From Frankiales bacterium (GTDB lineage: Bacteria; Actinomycetota; Actinomycetes; Mycobacteriales; SCTD01), in NCBI GenBank assembly GCA_025465135.1, contig JAODNA010000148.1:1-41260 (forward strand): a stretch of 41,260 bases of DNA, in the 5' to 3' direction. The notes under the pieces were generated by a model. That model did not search any database. It was not told the origin of the DNA and saw nothing but the letters and a program-made list of their open reading frames with translations. This document shows, piece after piece, positions 1 to 8,202 of the stretch. The number at the start of each line of letters is the position of its first letter. Positions within the stretch are counted from its first letter, which is position 1. A program made the position numbers and the translations under genes.

Positions 1-938
1 TCGTAGTAGCCGCCGGGCCCGTCGGTCGGGATGCCGACCGTGCCGGAGTTGTAGGTGTGCGACTTCTCGCGGGTCAGCACGATGTGGACGCCGCCCTTGG
101 TGGGGTACTGGTCGCGGCCGGTGGAGACCTTGATGGTCCGGATCAGCTTGTGGTTCAGGAACACCTTCATGGTGTGCGCCGTGATGTCGACGAGGGACTC
201 GTAGTCCTTGCCGATCGTGAACGCGGACGTCCTCGCGGCGGTCGAGCCCCACGTCGTCGTGCCGGCGAGGTGCAGCAGCGAGAGGTCCGCGCGCACGGCG
301 ATCTTCTGGCCCGAGGTCCAGTAGTGCTCGGCGTGGTAGTGCACCTCGTAGGAGTTGTACCAGCGCCAGGCGCCCTCGACCGACGGGGTGGTCGTGACCG
401 TCAGCCGCTTGAGGACGGCGAGCCGGTTGGCGCGGCCCTTGACCGGCTGGTCAAAGCGCACGATGACGGGCTGCGCGACGCCGACGACCGAACCGGGGCC
501 GGGGGAGATGTTGGCCTTCACGACGTGGCCGGCCTTGGACGCGACGAACGTCTGGGTGACCGTCTGGTCCTTGCCCTCGGCGTCCTTCACGTGCGCCGTC
601 ACGGCGTACGACCGCAGGGGGACGAGCGTCGTCGTCGACGTCCAGGTGTCGCCGGCGACCGTGCCCGTCAGGCCGGCAGCGTCGACCGACGACAGGGTGC
701 CGTTGGCGACCGAGATCGTCAGCGGCGAGGACCACGGGACCGTCGCGCCGACGGCCTTGGCCGCTGCGAGGACGGGTGTCGGCGCGGGCGTCGGGGAGTC
801 GCTCGCCCCGGGCAGCGGGGTGCTGGCAGTCGTGGCGCTGTGCGTGCACGCCGCGGCCAGGGCAAGGGCCAGGACGACGGGGGGGAAGCGGCGGAGCACG
901 GTCACCTCGAGGGAAGGGCGGGAAGCGCTGCTACCCAT
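1..938 (-). CDS. L,D-transpeptidase-like lipoprotein, C-terminus cut by window edge
   Basis: Predicted exported cell-wall enzyme that would make 3-3 peptidoglycan crosslinks. The reading frame stays open to the left edge, so the C-terminal catalytic HxxxC part is outside the window. The N-terminus has a short basic stretch, a hydrophobic run (VVLALALAAAC) ending in a lipobox-like cysteine, then a Ser/Thr/Pro-rich linker. Two Ig-like stretches follow, and then the start of a YkuD domain (VSTGRDQYPTKGG, then SHTYNSGTVGIP). This order matches actinobacterial Ig-YkuD transpeptidases such as LdtMt2. The ATG at 938 gives MGSSASRPSLEVTVLRR; GTG at 905 or 899 would give a shorter, more typical signal peptide, so the start is uncertain. 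It lies 12 bp after the DUF2786 gene and is probably cotranscribed with it. Confidence 0.85.
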   Translation of the reverse strand, partial: MGSSASRPSLEVTVLRRFPPVVLALALAAACTHSATTASTPLPGASDSPTPAPTPVLAAAKAVGATVPWSSPLTISVANGTLSSVDAAGLTGTVAGDTWTSTTTLVPLRSYAVTAHVKDAEGKDQTVTQTFVASKAGHVVKANISPGPGSVVGVAQPVIVRFDQPVKGRANRLAVLKRLTVTTTPSVEGAWRWYNSYEVHYHAEHYWTSGQKIAVRADLSLLHLAGTTTWGSTAARTSAFTIGKDYESLVDITAHTMKVFLNHKLIRTIKVSTGRDQYPTKGGVHIVLTREKSHTYNSGTVGIPTDGPGGYY

Positions 939-950
939 TCTGCCTGACGG

Positions 951-1682
951 TTACCCGATCTGGCGCCGTTGTTCGACTTCGGGGTCGCCAAGGCGGGCGT
1001 TGCGCCCGTCCTGCTCACCCGCGCGCCACGCCGATCCGTGCACGCGGCGGTCGCCGCGGCTGCCTCGCCAGGTGCCCCGCGCCTCGGACTCCTGGTCGTG
1101 GAACGCCTTGACCCGCTCGCCCTTGTCGCGCAGCACGAGCGCCCCCTCGGACGGGGCGGACGCGACGGCGTGCTCCCGCGCGGTCGACAGCCGCAGCTGG
1201 ACCGCGTGCACCCAGCCCTCGTAGAAGGACAGCCGCCACGACACGGCGGCGACGGCCCCGTGCTCGCCCCGCCGCAGCCGGCGCGCCGCGGCCGATGCCA
1301 TCTGCGTCGCCAGCGAGGCCCAGAGCTGCTCGACGACGTCGAGGTCCGCCGGGTACCCGAACCCGATGACGAACGTCGAGTCGGTGGCCACGTTGACGAT
1401 CACGTCGTTCACCTGGGCGACGCCCAGGTAGAGCAGGACGAGCTGCTTGTTGCCGCGCTTGCCCTTGGCGCCGATGACCAGCCGGCGCTGCTCGAAGGTC
1501 TCCTCGACGGCCTTGAGCCGCCGTGCCGCCTGCCGGGCCCGGGCGAGCTCGAGGTCCACGGCGTACGCCGTCGCGAGCTCCTGCGCCCGCGTCACGAACG
1601 CCTCGGCCTCGTGCTCGTTGTCGGTGCCCTCAGCCTGCGCGAGCAGCTTGCCGATCTTGTCCAGCAGCCGTTCCTCAGACAA
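951..1682 (-). CDS. DUF2786 domain protein
   Basis: Protein of 243 aa of unknown function. It opens with SEERLLDKIGKLLAQAEGT, the N-terminal signature of DUF2786, followed by a helical segment rich in A, E and R and a region ending in a basic, low-complexity tail. I chose the TTG at 1682 because GGGGAG lies about 7 bases upstream and because longer starts would read through the upstream gene out of frame. It overlaps the 3' end of the metallohydrolase gene by 8 bp, which suggests translational coupling. The pairing with a HELAHH protein recurs in actinobacteria as far as I know, but no function is established for the pair. Confidence 0.8.
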   Translation of the reverse strand: MSEERLLDKIGKLLAQAEGTDNEHEAEAFVTRAQELATAYAVDLELARARQAARRLKAVEETFEQRRLVIGAKGKRGNKQLVLLYLGVAQVNDVIVNVATDSTFVIGFGYPADLDVVEQLWASLATQMASAAARRLRRGEHGAVAAVSWRLSFYEGWVHAVQLRLSTAREHAVASAPSEGALVLRDKGERVKAFHDQESEARGTWRGSRGDRRVHGSAWRAGEQDGRNARLGDPEVEQRRQIG

Positions 1683-2139
1683 GCCCTTGCTCCCCGTACG
1701 CCACCCGCAGCGCCAACGCGGCCTCGGGGCCGAGCGCCTGCTCGACGAGCTCCAGCATGCACGCCCGGTACGACGCCCCGTGGTCCACGACGGCATGCCT
1801 GTGGAAAGCCACGTGGTGCGCCAGCTCGTGCAGCAGCACCGACTCGCGCAGCGCCCACGGCTGCCCGTGCTCCGGGACGGGGAGTGCGATCACGCCGGGC
1901 GGCTCCCAGTGCGCCTGGGTGGGGCCCTTGCGCCGGCGCAGCGTCACGGGCGGGTACGAGGAGACGGTCCTGGCTGCGTACTCCCTTGCGCTCTCGAGCG
2001 TGCCGAAGAGCAGCTCGGTCGGGAGCAGGACGCTCGAGCCCCCGACCGTGGCGCGCCGGGCACCTCGCCGCGCGGCGTCGAGCTGCAGCTCCCAGGCGCC
2101 CTCGGCCGCGTAGACCCTCGACCGCTGGCTGTCCCCCAC
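1675..2139 (-). CDS. Putative zinc metallohydrolase (TIGR04338-like)
   Basis: Protein of 154 aa with a HELAHH zinc-binding motif at residues 104-109 and a later conserved-looking DHGASY at 119-124, which could supply the third ligand. This arrangement is like SprT/WLM-type zincins. No signal peptide is visible, so it probably acts in the cytoplasm. The substrate is unknown. The start is GTG at 2139. It is the first gene of a probable minus-strand operon with the DUF2786 gene and the transpeptidase, and it is divergent from the fprA-like gene. Zinc binding follows from the motif; the peptidase activity is inference. Confidence 0.8.
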   Translation of the reverse strand: MGDSQRSRVYAAEGAWELQLDAARRGARRATVGGSSVLLPTELLFGTLESAREYAARTVSSYPPVTLRRRKGPTQAHWEPPGVIALPVPEHGQPWALRESVLLHELAHHVAFHRHAVVDHGASYRACMLELVEQALGPEAALALRVAYGEQGLV

Positions 2140-2235
2140 CCGAGCAGGCTATGAGGTCGATCACAGAGGTGGTGGAACACGTGTGGAACCTGCGACCGTT
2201 GAGGGTTGCAGGTGTCTACGAAGGAGTTCTGTGCT

Positions 2236-3594
2236 GTGAGCGACCGTCCGGCGCGCATCGCCATCGTCGGGGCCGGCCCTGCCGGCATCTACGTCGCTGA
2301 CGTGCTCATGAAGAGCGAGACCCCGGTCAGCATCGACCTGTACGAGCGCCAGCCCGCTCCGTTCGGCCTGATCCGGTACGGCGTCGCGCCCGACCACCCC
2401 CGCATCTAGGGCATCATCACGGCGCTGCACCAGGTGCTGGACAAGCCCGCCGTGCGCCTGATCGGCAACGTCGAGTACGGCGTCGACATCAAGCTCGAGG
2501 ACCTGCAGCGCCACTACGACGCAGTCGTGTTCACCACCGGGGCCGAGAAGGACCGCGATCTCGACATCCCCGGCATCGACCTGCCCGGCAGCTTCGGCGG
2601 CGCCGACTACGTGTCGTGGTTCGACGGGCACCCCGATGTGCCGCGCGAGTGGCCGCTGGAAGCCGAGCAGATCGCCGTCATCGGCGCCGGCAACGTCGGT
2701 CTCGACGTCGCGCGCATGCTGTCCAAGACGGCCGACGAGCTGCTCTACACCGAGATCCCCGACAACGTCTACCAAGGCCTGAAGGGCAACCCGGTCAAGG
2801 AAGTGCACCTGTTCGCGCGGCGCGGGCCGGCGCAGGCGAAGTTCACCCCGCTCGAGCTGCGCGAGCTCGACCACTCGCCCAACGTCGAGGTCATCGTCAA
2901 CCCCGAGGACATCGAGTACGACGAAGGCTCGACGACCGCCATGAACAGCGACAACCAGCTGCGCCTCGTCGTACGCGAGCTGGAGCGCTATGCCATGCGC
3001 ACCGCCGAGCACGGGGTCGGCGAGCGGCCCCGCAAGCTGTTCCTGCACTTCTTCTCCTCCCCCGTCGAGGTCCTCGGCGACGGCAAGGTCGAGGCGTTCC
3101 GCACCGAGCGCACCGAGCTCGACGGCACCGGAAACGTCCGTGGCACAGGCGTTTTCACGGACTGGCCGGTGCAGGCGGTCTACCGCTGCGTCGGCTACCG
3201 CAGCACCGAGCTCGCTGATCTTCCGTGGGACCCGAAGAACCACGTCGTGCCGCACAGCGCGGGCCGGGTGCTCGACATCAACGGCAAGCCGATCCCCGGC
3301 GTCTACGTCAACGGCTGGGTCAAGCGCGGCCCGGTGGGCCTCATCGGCCACACGAAGGGCGACGCGATCGAGACGGTCGGCAGCCTGCTCGAAGACCTCG
3401 AGACGCTGCCTGCCCCGGCCGACCCGTCCCCCGACGGCGTGGTCGCACTGCTCGAGGAGCGCGGCATCACCTATACGACGTGGAACGGCTGGGAGCTCCT
3501 CGACGCCCACGAGATCGCGCTCGGCGCGCCGCACGACCGGGCCCGCGTCAAGGTCGTCGACCGCGAAGGCATGCTCGAGGCCTCGCGCAGCTAG
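2236..3594 (+). pseudogene. fprA: Ferredoxin/adrenodoxin-NADP+ reductase with internal TAG stop
   Basis: FAD- and NADPH-dependent reductase of the FprA/adrenodoxin reductase family, normally about 455 aa and passing electrons between NADPH and ferredoxin. GTG at 2236 follows AAGGAG at 2221-2226. Codons 1-57 carry the FAD motif VGAGPAGIY and end GLIRYGVAPDHPRI. TAG at 2407-2409 then interrupts the frame. The same frame continues with GIITALHQVLDKP, the NADPH motif VIGAGNVGLDVAR (about residues 148-160) and a full-length C-terminus to TAG 3592-3594. Family members have Lys at about the stop position, so one base change (AAG to TAG) explains it. No frameshift or other damage is seen, so this is a very recent nonsense mutation, a sequencing error or readthrough. 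A restart at GTG 2434 would lack the FAD motif. Confidence 0.9.
2407..2409 (+). other. In-frame amber (TAG) codon inside fprA
   Basis: The codon at 2407-2409 reads TAG between Ile (ATC) and Gly (GGC) of the conserved segment after APDHPR. Everything on both sides stays in one frame and looks intact. Confidence 0.95.
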
Positions 3595-4217
3595 GCACGG
3601 ACGAGGCCGGCGAGGAGGTCCTCGGTGAAGGCGCGGAAGCGCTCCACGGGGTAGCTGTCGGGCTGCTGCAGCAGGAGGCGCGCCGCGCCCTCGGCAAGGG
3701 TCAGCACCGCGCGGGCGAACAGGTCGACGTCGAGGGCCGCGCCGCCGCGCCGCTCCATCCCCCAGGCGACGAGCATCCGCAGCTCGCGCAGGACGTCGCG
3801 GCGCACGGCCGTCAGCCGGTCGCTGAGCTCGGGCGGCGCGCCCTCGGGCGGCAGCAGGATCACCCGCCAGGTGTCCGGGTCGTCACGCACGGCGGACAGG
3901 TACGCCGTGATGCCGTCGACGAGCAGCGCGTCGGGGTCGACGTAGTCCTCGGGACCGGGCACGGGGGGCAGGGCCGGCGCCAGCTGCGCGAGCGCCCGCT
4001 GCTCGGCGCGGGACAGGAGCACGGCCAGCAGCTCGGCCCGGTCCGCGAACAGCCCGTAGACGACCGGCCGGGTGACGCCGGCCGCGCGGGCGACGCCGTC
4101 GACCGTCACGGCGTGGAACCCCCGGTCCAGGGCGACCCGCTGGGCGCTGTCGAGGAGCTGCTCGCGGCGCTGCGCAGGCGCCAGCCGAGGAGCGTAGACG
4201 CGCTTGCCGGTCGTCAC
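3591..4217 (-). CDS. TetR-family transcriptional regulator
   Basis: Protein of 208 aa. Residues about 15-60 form the TetR helix-turn-helix (RREQLLDSAQRVALDRGF, then VDGVARAAGVTRPVVYGLFADR). The rest is an alpha-helical ligand-binding domain typical of the family in length. The start is GTG at 4217. It is divergent from the short-chain dehydrogenase gene, and the shared 111-bp gap holds a palindrome that could be its operator, so it probably represses itself and the dehydrogenase. Its TAG stop shares the CTAG at 3591-3594 with the stop of fprA on the other strand. The ligand is unknown. Confidence 0.9.
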   Translation of the reverse strand: MTTGKRVYAPRLAPAQRREQLLDSAQRVALDRGFHAVTVDGVARAAGVTRPVVYGLFADRAELLAVLLSRAEQRALAQLAPALPPVPGPEDYVDPDALLVDGITAYLSAVRDDPDTWRVILLPPEGAPPELSDRLTAVRRDVLRELRMLVAWGMERRGGAALDVDLFARAVLTLAEGAARLLLQQPDSYPVERFRAFTEDLLAGLVRA

Positions 4218-4226
4218 CGCGCAAAT

Positions 4227-4246
4227 GCTACAGAGATGTAGCTACA
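4227..4246. promoter_or_regulatory. Palindromic operator candidate between tetR and the dehydrogenase gene
   Basis: GCTACA-GAGA-TGTAGC at 4227-4242 is a perfect inverted repeat, and it overlaps the perfect 10-bp palindrome TGTAGCTACA at 4237-4246. It lies 10 bp upstream of the tetR start in a divergent promoter region, the usual place for a TetR operator. It is also unusually AT-rich for this DNA. TetR binding is inferred. Confidence 0.6.
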
Positions 4247-4328
4247 GTGGCGTCGGAACGGGTGCCGGGCGCGTCGCCCCGCGTACCTCTAGCGTGCCGT
4301 CCACACCGGCCCGACGCGAAGGGCGCAC

Positions 4329-5207
4329 ATGAGCAGCACCGATCTGCAGGGCAAGGTCGTCGTCGTCACGGGAGCCGCGCGGGGGCTCGGCGCCGAGCTG
4401 TCGCGGCAGCTGACCGCGCAGGGCGCCCGCGTCGCCCTCCTCGGGCTCGAGCCCGAGGTCCTCGCCGACGTGAGCGCGGCCTGCCCGGGCAGCTCCTGGT
4501 GGGAGGTCGACGTCACCGACGGCGACGCGCTCGCGCGGGTCGCTCTCGAGGTCGAGGACCGGCTCGGGCCGGCCGACGTCGTCATCGCCAACGCCGGCAT
4601 CGCGACGGGTGGGCCGCTGCTGTTCGCCGACGCGACGTCGTACGACAGGGTCATCGAGGTCAACCTGCTCGGCAGCGTCCGGACGGTGCGGGCCTTCCTG
4701 CCACAGGTCGTGACGACGCGGGGCTACGTGCTGCAGGTCGCGTCCGTGGCGGCGCTCGTGCCGGGACCGATGATGAGCGCCTACTGCGCGAGCAAGGCCG
4801 GCGCCGAGGCGTTCGCGCACAGCCTGCGCGGCGAGGTGCGGCACCACGGGGTCGACGTCGGTGTCGCCTACCTGAGCTGGACCGACACCGACATGGTCCG
4901 GGGCGCGGACGAGCGCGGGTTCGCCGACCGCTCGAAGCTCCCCGGCGTCTTCGGCCGGACCAACCCGGTCGGTCCGGCCGTCGAGCGGATGGTCGCCGGC
5001 ATCGCCGCTCGCGCGCCGCACGTCTACGCGCAGAAGTGGGTGCGCACGCTGATGTACGTGCGGGCGGTGATGCCCTCGGTGACGGCGCATGCGCCCAAGC
5101 GTGAGGCCCGGGACGCCGAGAAGCGGATCCGCGAGGCGGGGCCGCAGGCGACGACCCCGGTCGGTGCCGGCGGCGCCGCCGACGTGCTGGGACGCACGAA
5201 GGACTGA
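4329..5207 (+). CDS. Short-chain dehydrogenase/reductase
   Basis: NAD(P)-dependent oxidoreductase of 292 aa of the classical SDR type. It shows the cofactor motif TGAARGLG (14-21), NAG (88-90), VNLLGS with Asn112, and the catalytic Ser139, Tyr152 and Lys156 in the YCASK context. The C-terminal 40 residues are longer and more charged than in minimal SDRs. The substrate cannot be told from sequence. ATG at 4329 is preceded by a purine-rich GAAGGG. It is divergent from a TetR gene that probably controls it, and it is followed by a strong hairpin. Confidence 0.9.
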   Translation: MSSTDLQGKVVVVTGAARGLGAELSRQLTAQGARVALLGLEPEVLADVSAACPGSSWWEVDVTDGDALARVALEVEDRLGPADVVIANAGIATGGPLLFADATSYDRVIEVNLLGSVRTVRAFLPQVVTTRGYVLQVASVAALVPGPMMSAYCASKAGAEAFAHSLRGEVRHHGVDVGVAYLSWTDTDMVRGADERGFADRSKLPGVFGRTNPVGPAVERMVAGIAARAPHVYAQKWVRTLMYVRAVMPSVTAHAPKREARDAEKRIREAGPQATTPVGAGGAADVLGRTKD

Positions 5208-5221
5208 CACCCGGGTACGAC

Positions 5222-5252
5222 GACGGGCCGGCCCCCGAGGGAGCCGGCCCGT
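5222..5252. terminator. Hairpin terminator between convergent genes
   Basis: CGGGCCGGC at 5224-5232 pairs perfectly with GCCGGCCCG at 5242-5250 and extends by A-T at 5223/5251, with a 9-nt loop. It sits between the convergent dehydrogenase and YceI genes and could end both transcripts. There is no long T run, as is common in actinobacteria. Confidence 0.7.
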
Positions 5253-5270
5253 TCGCGTCGGGCTGCCTAG

Positions 5271-5840
5271 CTAGGCGTTCTTGATGGCCGAGACGTCGAA
5301 CTCGAGGGTGATCTTGTCCGACACCATGACGCCGCCGGTCTCGAGGGCGGCGTTCCAGCTGATGCCCCAGTCGCTGCGCTTGATGACGGTCTTGCCGTCG
5401 AAGCCGACGCGGATGTTGCCGTAGGGGTCCTTCGCGGCACCCGTGTAGTCGAAGTCGATCGCGACCGGCTTCGTGACGTCCTTGATGGTCAGGTCACCGG
5501 TGAGGCGGTAGGTGTCGTCGCCGACGACCTCGGCCGTCTTGCTCGTGAAGGTGATCTCGCCGTAGGTCGGGGCGTCGAAGAAGTCGCTGGTGCGCAGGTG
5601 CTCGTCGCGCTGCGCCTGGTTGGTGTTGATGCTCTTCACCTGGATGGTGATCGCGGCGGTGGACCTGGTCGGGTCCTGGAAGTCGAGGTGCGCCGTGCCG
5701 GCGAACTCCTCGAACGTGCCACGAACCTTGGTGACCATGGCGTGGCGGGCGACGAAGCCCAGCCGCGTGTGGGCCGTGTCGAGCGTGTAGTCGCCGGTCA
5801 GCGTCTGGACGTCGAGTGCGGTGGTGGTGTCGGTGCTCAT
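5271..5840 (-). CDS. YceI family protein
   Basis: Protein of 189 aa of the YceI lipocalin-like beta-barrel fold, a family that binds polyisoprenoid or other amphipathic molecules. Typical features are GDYTLDTAHTRLGFVARHAMVTKVRG near the N-terminus (shown here only to identify the fold's first strands), TGDLTIKDVTKPV in the middle and a WGISWNAALETGG segment near the end. No signal peptide is seen, so this is a cytoplasmic-type member. ATG at 5840 is chosen because GGAGGA lies 5 bases upstream; a longer frame to 5870 has no such site. A palindrome about 55 bp upstream suggests MarR-type control. Confidence 0.92.
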   Translation of the reverse strand: MSTDTTTALDVQTLTGDYTLDTAHTRLGFVARHAMVTKVRGTFEEFAGTAHLDFQDPTRSTAAITIQVKSINTNQAQRDEHLRTSDFFDAPTYGEITFTSKTAEVVGDDTYRLTGDLTIKDVTKPVAIDFDYTGAAKDPYGNIRVGFDGKTVIKRSDWGISWNAALETGGVMVSDKITLEFDVSAIKNA

Positions 5841-5892
5841 GCGGTCCTCCGGAGGTGGTTGCGTTCTCAACTGCCTGTCACAGTAGGGAACG

Positions 5893-5904
5893 TTGAACCT
5901 TCAA
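5893..5904. promoter_or_regulatory. TTGAA-CC-TTCAA operator candidate upstream of yceI
   Basis: An inverted repeat with arms TTGAA and TTCAA and a 2-bp centre, 53 bp upstream of the YceI start codon. Sites of this shape are typical of MarR-family regulators. No marR gene is next to it, so any regulator would be encoded elsewhere. Basis: sequence plus family knowledge. Confidence 0.5.
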
Positions 5905-6007
5905 GCAATAGTCCCGGTCTGTGGCCTGGATCACAGGCGGCTAGTCCCTTCGGGCGGTCCTGCCCGATTCCCGCCCCCTGCACCCGTTCCCCGAGCAGGC
6001 TGTCGTC

Positions 6008-6427
6008 GTGGCCGGTTGCGACCCGGTGCTCACGCAGACCTTCCGGCTGCTGACACCGGCTTCCCCTCAGCGCGTCTGGGGCGCGCTGACGTGTCCCGAG
6101 ACCGCCCCGGCGTACCTGCACGGCCTCAGCCCGCGCACCTGCTGGAGCAGCGGCGCCCCGGTCGAGTGGCAGGCGGCCGGCATCGGTGCGATCCCCGGTC
6201 AGGTGCTGCGCGCGGATCCGCCGTACCGGCTCTCGGTGACCGTCGAGGACGCGAGCGGGACGTGCACCTACCTCACGTGGACCGTGCGCGAGACCGAGGC
6301 CGGAACCGTGCTGCGGCTCGACGTCGAGGAGGCCGGTCCGGCCCCGACAGCAGCGGACGAGCTGGAGGACGTCTGGCTGCCGGTGCTGCAGCGACTTGCC
6401 GAGGTGCTGCTCGAGCCCGTGGGCTGA
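6008..6427 (+). CDS. SRPBCC-fold (AHSA1/polyketide cyclase-like) protein
   Basis: Protein of 139 aa resembling START/SRPBCC helix-grip proteins: an opening strand (TQTFRLLTPASPQRVWGAL), a middle strand pair and a long C-terminal helix (LEDVWLPVLQRLAEVLLEP). These bind hydrophobic ligands; no specific role can be given. The start is GTG at 6008 with only a weak ribosome site. It is 22 bp ahead of maf and probably in the same transcript. Confidence 0.7.
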   Translation: MAGCDPVLTQTFRLLTPASPQRVWGALTCPETAPAYLHGLSPRTCWSSGAPVEWQAAGIGAIPGQVLRADPPYRLSVTVEDASGTCTYLTWTVRETEAGTVLRLDVEEAGPAPTAADELEDVWLPVLQRLAEVLLEPVG

Positions 6428-6449
6428 CCCGGGGAAGCACCTAGCCTGA

Positions 6450-7049
6450 GTGGTCGTGACCGCCCGATCGCTCGTCCTGGCCTCCGCGTCGCCGGCGCGG
6501 CTCCGCCTGCTGCGCGAAGCCGGGCTCGACCCGACCGTCGTCGTCAGCGGGTTCGACGAGGACAGCCTTGCGATCACCGATCCGCGCGAGCTCGTCGAGC
6601 AGCTCGCCGTCAACAAGGCCAAGCTCGTCGCGGCGGGCTGCACGGACGAGCTGATCATCGGCTGCGACTCGATGCTGCTGTTCGACGGGGCGGTCCTCGG
6701 CAAGGCGGCGTCGACCCGTGACGTCGTCGAGCGCTGGCAGCGCTTCCGCGGTCGCACCGGCGTACTGCTCACCGGGCACTGCGTGATCGACACCACGACC
6801 GATGCTCTGGTCTCCGCGGTCGGTGAGACGACGATCCGATTCGGTACGCCGGACGATTCCGAGCTGGCCGCCTACGCCGCGACCGACGAGGCGCTTCGCG
6901 TGGCGGGGCCCTTCACGATCGACGGCCGGGCGTCGGCGTTCGTCGACGGCATCGACGGCGACGCCGGCAATGTCATCGGCATCTCGCTGCCGTTGCTGCG
7001 GCTGCTGCTCGCGAAGCTCGGGGTGCAGGTGACCGACCTGTGGTCCTGA
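6450..7049 (+). CDS. maf: Maf-like nucleoside triphosphate pyrophosphatase
   Basis: House-cleaning nucleotide pyrophosphatase of 199 aa that hydrolyses dTTP, UTP or modified NTPs to the monophosphate. It has the Maf signature LASASPARLRLLREAGL near the N-terminus, NKAKLVA, and GCDSMLL. A conserved FTIDGRASAFVDGIDGD lies towards the end. GTG at 6450 is used; GTG at 6456 is also possible. Its 3' end overlaps the dihydrouridine synthase gene by 10 bp, so the two are probably translationally coupled. Confidence 0.93.
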   Translation: MVVTARSLVLASASPARLRLLREAGLDPTVVVSGFDEDSLAITDPRELVEQLAVNKAKLVAAGCTDELIIGCDSMLLFDGAVLGKAASTRDVVERWQRFRGRTGVLLTGHCVIDTTTDALVSAVGETTIRFGTPDDSELAAYAATDEALRVAGPFTIDGRASAFVDGIDGDAGNVIGISLPLLRLLLAKLGVQVTDLWS

Positions 7050-8155
7050 AGATCGGTCCTCTCGAGGTCGACCCACCCGTCGTCCTGGCGCCGATGGCCG
7101 GCGTCACGAACGCGGCGTTCCGGACCCTGTGCCGCAGCTACGGCGCCGGTCTCTACGTCAGCGAGATGGTGTCGGCGCGCGCCCTCATCCAGGGTAACGC
7201 GACGACGCGACGCATGGTGCAGTTCGGCGCCGACGAGGACGTCCGCAGCCTGCAGCTCTACGCCGTCGACCCGAAGGTCGTCGCGGCGGCCGTCTCGGTG
7301 ATGGTCGGCGAGGTCGGCGTCGACCACATCGATCTCAACATGGGCTGTCCCTCCCCGAAGGTCACGAGGCGCGGCGGCGGAGCTGCGCTGCCCGTCCACC
7401 GGGTGCTGCTGGCGTCGATCGTCGCGGCCGCCGTGCGCGCCGCGGGAGCCGTTCCGGTCACCGTGAAGATGCGCAAGGGCGTCGACGACACGATCCTGAC
7501 CTACCTCGATGCCGGCCGGACCGCGGAGGACGCGGGCGCTGCCGCGATCACGCTGCACGCCCGCACCGCCGAGCAGCTGTACTCCGGCCGCGCCGACTGG
7601 CCGGCCATCGCCGAGCTCAAGGCGGCGGTGACCTCCATCCCTGTCCTCGGCAACGGCGACATCTGGGCGGCCGAGCACGCCCTCGACATGCTCGCGCAGA
7701 CCGGCTGCGACGGCGTGGTCATCGGCCGCGGGTGCCTCGGCAAGCCGTGGCTGTTCCGCGACCTGGCCGACGCCTTCGCGGGCCGTCCGGTCCTGGGCCC
7801 CCCGAACCTGGGCGAGGTCGCGGACGTCATGCGCGCGCATGCCCGGCTGCTCGTGGACGCCTTCAACGGTGACGAGCCGATGGCGGTGCGCGACTTCCGC
7901 AAGCACGTCGGCTGGTACCTCACCGGCTACCCGGCCGGGGGAGTACGGCGGCGGAGCCTCGGCCTCGTCTCCACCCTCGTCGAGCTCGACGCGCTGCTCG
8001 CCGAGCTCGACCCGGATGCCGTGCTGCCGCCGGACGCGCATCGACTGCCACGCGGCCACCTGCAGGGACCCAAGCCCGTCTCCGTGCCCGAGCACTGGCT
8101 CGACACGATTGACGACCCTTCGCCCCCGGACGAGCTCTTCGTGACCGGCGGCTGA
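7040..8155 (+). CDS. dus: tRNA-dihydrouridine synthase
   Basis: FMN-dependent enzyme of 371 aa that reduces uridine to dihydrouridine in the tRNA D-loop. It shows the LAPMAGVTNAAFR opening of the TIM barrel, the active-site Cys103 in NMGCPSPKV, VTVKMRKG, HARTAEQLYSG and VIGRGCLGKPWLF. It is closest to the DusB-like actinobacterial form by overall layout, though I cannot assign its target position. It starts at GTG 7040 within the end of maf. Confidence 0.93.
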   Translation: MVLKIGPLEVDPPVVLAPMAGVTNAAFRTLCRSYGAGLYVSEMVSARALIQGNATTRRMVQFGADEDVRSLQLYAVDPKVVAAAVSVMVGEVGVDHIDLNMGCPSPKVTRRGGGAALPVHRVLLASIVAAAVRAAGAVPVTVKMRKGVDDTILTYLDAGRTAEDAGAAAITLHARTAEQLYSGRADWPAIAELKAAVTSIPVLGNGDIWAAEHALDMLAQTGCDGVVIGRGCLGKPWLFRDLADAFAGRPVLGPPNLGEVADVMRAHARLLVDAFNGDEPMAVRDFRKHVGWYLTGYPAGGVRRRSLGLVSTLVELDALLAELDPDAVLPPDAHRLPRGHLQGPKPVSVPEHWLDTIDDPSPPDELFVTGG

Positions 8156-8202
8156 CGCCGAAATCGTGCCGGAAACGGCTTCCATCACTATGCTCCGCCG
8201 CT

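Noticed and set aside
969-2300. Long plus-strand frame opposite the DUF2786 and HELAHH genes
   Set aside because: Shadow frame: repeated RAPARRAP-like composition and no motif, whereas the minus strand has recognisable families with coupled starts.
2161-3534. Long minus-strand frame opposite fprA
   Set aside because: It is a high-GC shadow: composition is Val/Asp/Arg-rich with no known motif, while the plus strand has a clear reductase.
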